From positions 3,474,501 to 3,538,500 of the forward strand of contig NZ_CP112998.1 of NCBI RefSeq assembly GCF_026625565.1: 64,000 nucleotides of DNA, given 5' to 3'. Below, piece by piece: positions 62,112 through 64,000 of the stretch. Numbering within the stretch: position 1 is the stretch's first letter; each line of letters starts with the position of its first letter. This stretch comes from Dyadobacter pollutisoli. Its GTDB lineage: Bacteria > Bacteroidota > Bacteroidia > Cytophagales > Spirosomataceae. A program made the position numbers and the translations under genes. The notes under the pieces were generated by a model. It saw nothing but the letters and a program-made list of their open reading frames with translations. It ran no database searches and was not told the DNA's origin.

Positions 62112-62944
62112 AAGCGCTTTTCGATCATTTATCGGCCACTTGCAGCAAAAAGACGACACAACTTTACAGCACCTCTTTTTCGCTGGGGATCTACTTTCTT
62201 AAACCCGCATTTCACGAACCCATTTATGGAATTTACGGATTTGTCAGACTGGCTGATGAAATCGTGGATAGCTTTCACGATTATAATAAGGATTTCCTGA
62301 TCAACAAACTGCGAAATGACACCATTGATGCGATTGCCGACAGGATCAGCATTAATCCTATACTAAACAGTTTCCAGCATGTGGTGCACGCTTACAACAT
62401 TGAATGGAGCCTCGTCGATACTTTTCTGAAAAGTATGGAAATGGATCTGAACCAGAAAGAACACACTCCCGATTCTTACAACGAGTACATATTGGGATCA
62501 GCCGAAGTGGTGGGTTTAATGTGTTTGAGAGTTTTTACTGAGGGCGACAGTCACCTGTTCGACGAGCTTAAACCTTATGCTATGAAACTCGGTGCAGCAT
62601 TTCAAAAAGTCAATTTCCTCCGTGACTTAAAGGCCGACTATCAAAATCTTGGACGCACCTATTTCCCAGGTGTTAACTTCGATCATTTTTCCAAAGCAGA
62701 TAAAGAAAACATTCAACGTGAAATCGAGGAAGATTTCAAACTGGCATTGGTGGGCATTAAAGGTTTACCGACTGGTTCGCGCCGGGGCGTTTACCTGGCT
62801 TACTATTATTACAAAAAATTGTATCTGCGGATCAAAGAGACGCCTCCCGATAAAGTGATGAACGCCAGGATCAGAATACCGGATTATAATAAAATTGGAT
62901 TAATGTTTCGCTCACTGCTAAGGCATCAGTTTGACCTTTTATGA
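62108..62944 (+). CDS. crtB: Phytoene synthase
   Basis: A 278-residue squalene/phytoene synthase joining two geranylgeranyl diphosphates. The two Asp-rich motifs are present: DEIVD in VRLADEIVDSFHDYN and DLKAD in NFLRDLKADYQNLGRTYFP. Its start overlaps the end of crtI. A gap of 71 bases follows before idi. Confidence 0.95.
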   Translation: MKALFDHLSATCSKKTTQLYSTSFSLGIYFLKPAFHEPIYGIYGFVRLADEIVDSFHDYNKDFLINKLRNDTIDAIADRISINPILNSFQHVVHAYNIEWSLVDTFLKSMEMDLNQKEHTPDSYNEYILGSAEVVGLMCLRVFTEGDSHLFDELKPYAMKLGAAFQKVNFLRDLKADYQNLGRTYFPGVNFDHFSKADKENIQREIEEDFKLALVGIKGLPTGSRRGVYLAYYYYKKLYLRIKETPPDKVMNARIRIPDYNKIGLMFRSLLRHQFDLL

Positions 62945-63015
62945 CGTTTTTTTGTTGTACTGATTACTAATGCCATTGTTTGGGCTATTAGCCATTAAAC
63001 CCACATCATTATTAT

Positions 63016-63537
63016 ATGAACGATCAAGTAGTCCTGGTGAACGAACATGATGTCGAGATTGGGCTCATGCCTAAGCTGGAAGCGCATCAAAAAGGTGCGC
63101 TGCATCGCGCATTTTCTGTTTTTATTTTCAATTCGAAAGGCGAAATGTTGCTGCAACAGAGAGCGTTCGGCAAATATCACTCCGAAGGCCTGTGGTCCAA
63201 TACCTGTTGCAGCCACCCACTTCCCAACGAGTCGGCACATCATGGCGCGGTGAGACGTTTGCATGAAGAAATGGGCATCCATGCCGATCTGCGCTTTCTT
63301 TTCAGCTTCCAATATCGTGTCAATCTTGAAAATGGACTAACGGAGAACGAGTTAGACCACGTTTACTGGGGTATTTCGGACGCAAAACCTGAAATCAATA
63401 CAACCGAAGTCAGCAATTTCAGGTACATGAAAATTCAGGACATCAAGGCGGGTATGGCTGCCCATCCCGCTCAGTATACCGAATGGTTTAAGATATGCCT
63501 GGCCGAGGTGGAAGACAAGATCAAGCTGCGTTCGTAG
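63016..63537 (+). CDS. idi: Isopentenyl-diphosphate delta-isomerase (type I)
   Basis: A 173-residue Nudix-fold enzyme interconverting isopentenyl and dimethylallyl diphosphate. SNTCCSHPLPNES supplies the catalytic Cys and metal His, and RRLHEEMGIHADLRFLFSFQYRV the Nudix-like Glu pair; WGISDAKPEINTTEVSNFRYMK follows. Full length. It supplies the carotenoid pathway from within the operon. Confidence 0.95.
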   Translation: MNDQVVLVNEHDVEIGLMPKLEAHQKGALHRAFSVFIFNSKGEMLLQQRAFGKYHSEGLWSNTCCSHPLPNESAHHGAVRRLHEEMGIHADLRFLFSFQYRVNLENGLTENELDHVYWGISDAKPEINTTEVSNFRYMKIQDIKAGMAAHPAQYTEWFKICLAEVEDKIKLRS

Positions 63538-63575
63538 CTAATTTCAAAACTTAAAACAGCGATTCTACACATTCT

Positions 63576-64000
63576 ATGACTCCCTGGATCAGCAATACAT
63601 TAACTGTCCTGGCCGCTTTTGTTGGAATGGAATGCGTGGCCTGGATCGCACACAAATACCTTATGCACGGCTTTTTGTGGTTTCTTCATCACGATCACCA
63701 CCAGCGTGACGACGGCGATTTCTTTGAAAAAAATGATTATTTCTTTGTGATTTTCGCAACTCCGGGGATCCTCGGGCTGCTACTGGGGATCAATCAGGGT
63801 TTCAATTACCTGTTCTGGATTGGGTTGGGCATCACGATTTATGGCTTTACTTACTTTTTAGTCCATGATATTTTCATTCACCAGCGTTTCAAAATATTCC
63901 GAAATACAGATTCCGTGTATTTAAAGGCGATCCGCAGAGCACATAAAATGCATCACAAGCATTTGGGCAAGCATCAGGGAGAGTGTTTTGGAATGTTGTG
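63576..64000 (+). CDS. crtZ: Beta-carotene hydroxylase, truncated by the window edge
   Basis: The first 141 residues of a fatty-acid-hydroxylase-type di-iron enzyme. The His boxes of CrtZ are visible in order: HKYLMH, HHDHH, HDIFIH and HKMHH, with about four membrane segments around them. It would hydroxylate beta-ionone rings to give zeaxanthin. The gene starts 38 bases after idi and runs off the window end; this is not a natural truncation as far as can be seen. A lycopene cyclase is expected to the right. Confidence 0.92.
   Translation, partial: MTPWISNTLTVLAAFVGMECVAWIAHKYLMHGFLWFLHHDHHQRDDGDFFEKNDYFFVIFATPGILGLLLGINQGFNYLFWIGLGITIYGFTYFLVHDIFIHQRFKIFRNTDSVYLKAIRRAHKMHHKHLGKHQGECFGML

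Overview
The window reads as chromosomal DNA from a pigmented member of the Bacteroidota, most likely a cytophagalean such as a Dyadobacter relative (an inference; no rRNA gene or species marker is present). The reasons are two proteins ending in type IX secretion (T9SS) sorting domains, many promoter candidates of the Bacteroidota form TAnnTTTG, a flexirubin/aryl-polyene-type pigment cluster next to carotenoid genes, and an S6-S18-L9 operon arranged as in this phylum. I see no tRNA or rRNA gene, insertion sequence, prophage or CRISPR array.

Layout. About 0.2-8.4 kb is housekeeping and accessory: a secreted DUF1349-like protein, a DUF885 metallopeptidase-like protein, a methyltransferase/ribokinase/nucleoside hydrolase operon, a Bcr/CflA-type MFS pump, a secreted dienelactone hydrolase and two small proteins. 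A membrane pyrophosphatase (hppA) follows. About 11.0-31.7 kb is a large pigment locus. A leftward block runs from an aromatic amino acid ammonia-lyase through FabG, ketosynthases, ACPs, dehydratases, a thioesterase, an LpxL-like acyltransferase, a polysaccharide deacetylase and LolA to a GT2-DUF2062 protein. A rightward block holds an MMPL/acyltransferase/methyltransferase fusion and two FAD enzymes, and a further ketosynthase-like gene closes the locus. The expected pathway is tyrosine to 4-coumarate, iterative type II polyene extension, then tailoring and export to the outer membrane.

About 31.7-49.8 kb carries glpD, a LysM protein, rpsF-rpsR-rplI, a coiled-coil membrane protein, a YggS-type PLP protein, a GT9 glycosyltransferase, DUF423, the rodA/PBP2 elongation pair, an RqcH-like NFACT protein, a cysteine-synthase-family enzyme and a TetR-TolC-HlyD-DHA2 efflux operon with a clear twin operator. 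About 50.1-58.4 kb holds a large T9SS-exported reprolysin-like metalloprotease, ruvC, a flippase-like membrane protein with a GT2 enzyme, and a T9SS-tailed choice-of-anchor A protein.

From 58.8 kb to the end lies a carotenoid locus under two divergent regulators: a LexA/CI-like XRE-S24 repressor and a MerR-family protein with the cobalamin photoreceptor signature Wx9EH. The MerR gene is the first gene of the operon carrying crtI, crtB, idi and crtZ (cut by the window edge). Operator-like repeats fill the 130 bp between the regulators. Light-controlled carotenogenesis is a strong inference.

The points most worth following up are this two-regulator switch, the three ketosynthase-fold proteins lacking catalytic residues in the polyene locus, the absence here of dialkylresorcinol genes expected for a true flexirubin, and several unusually clean palindromes.
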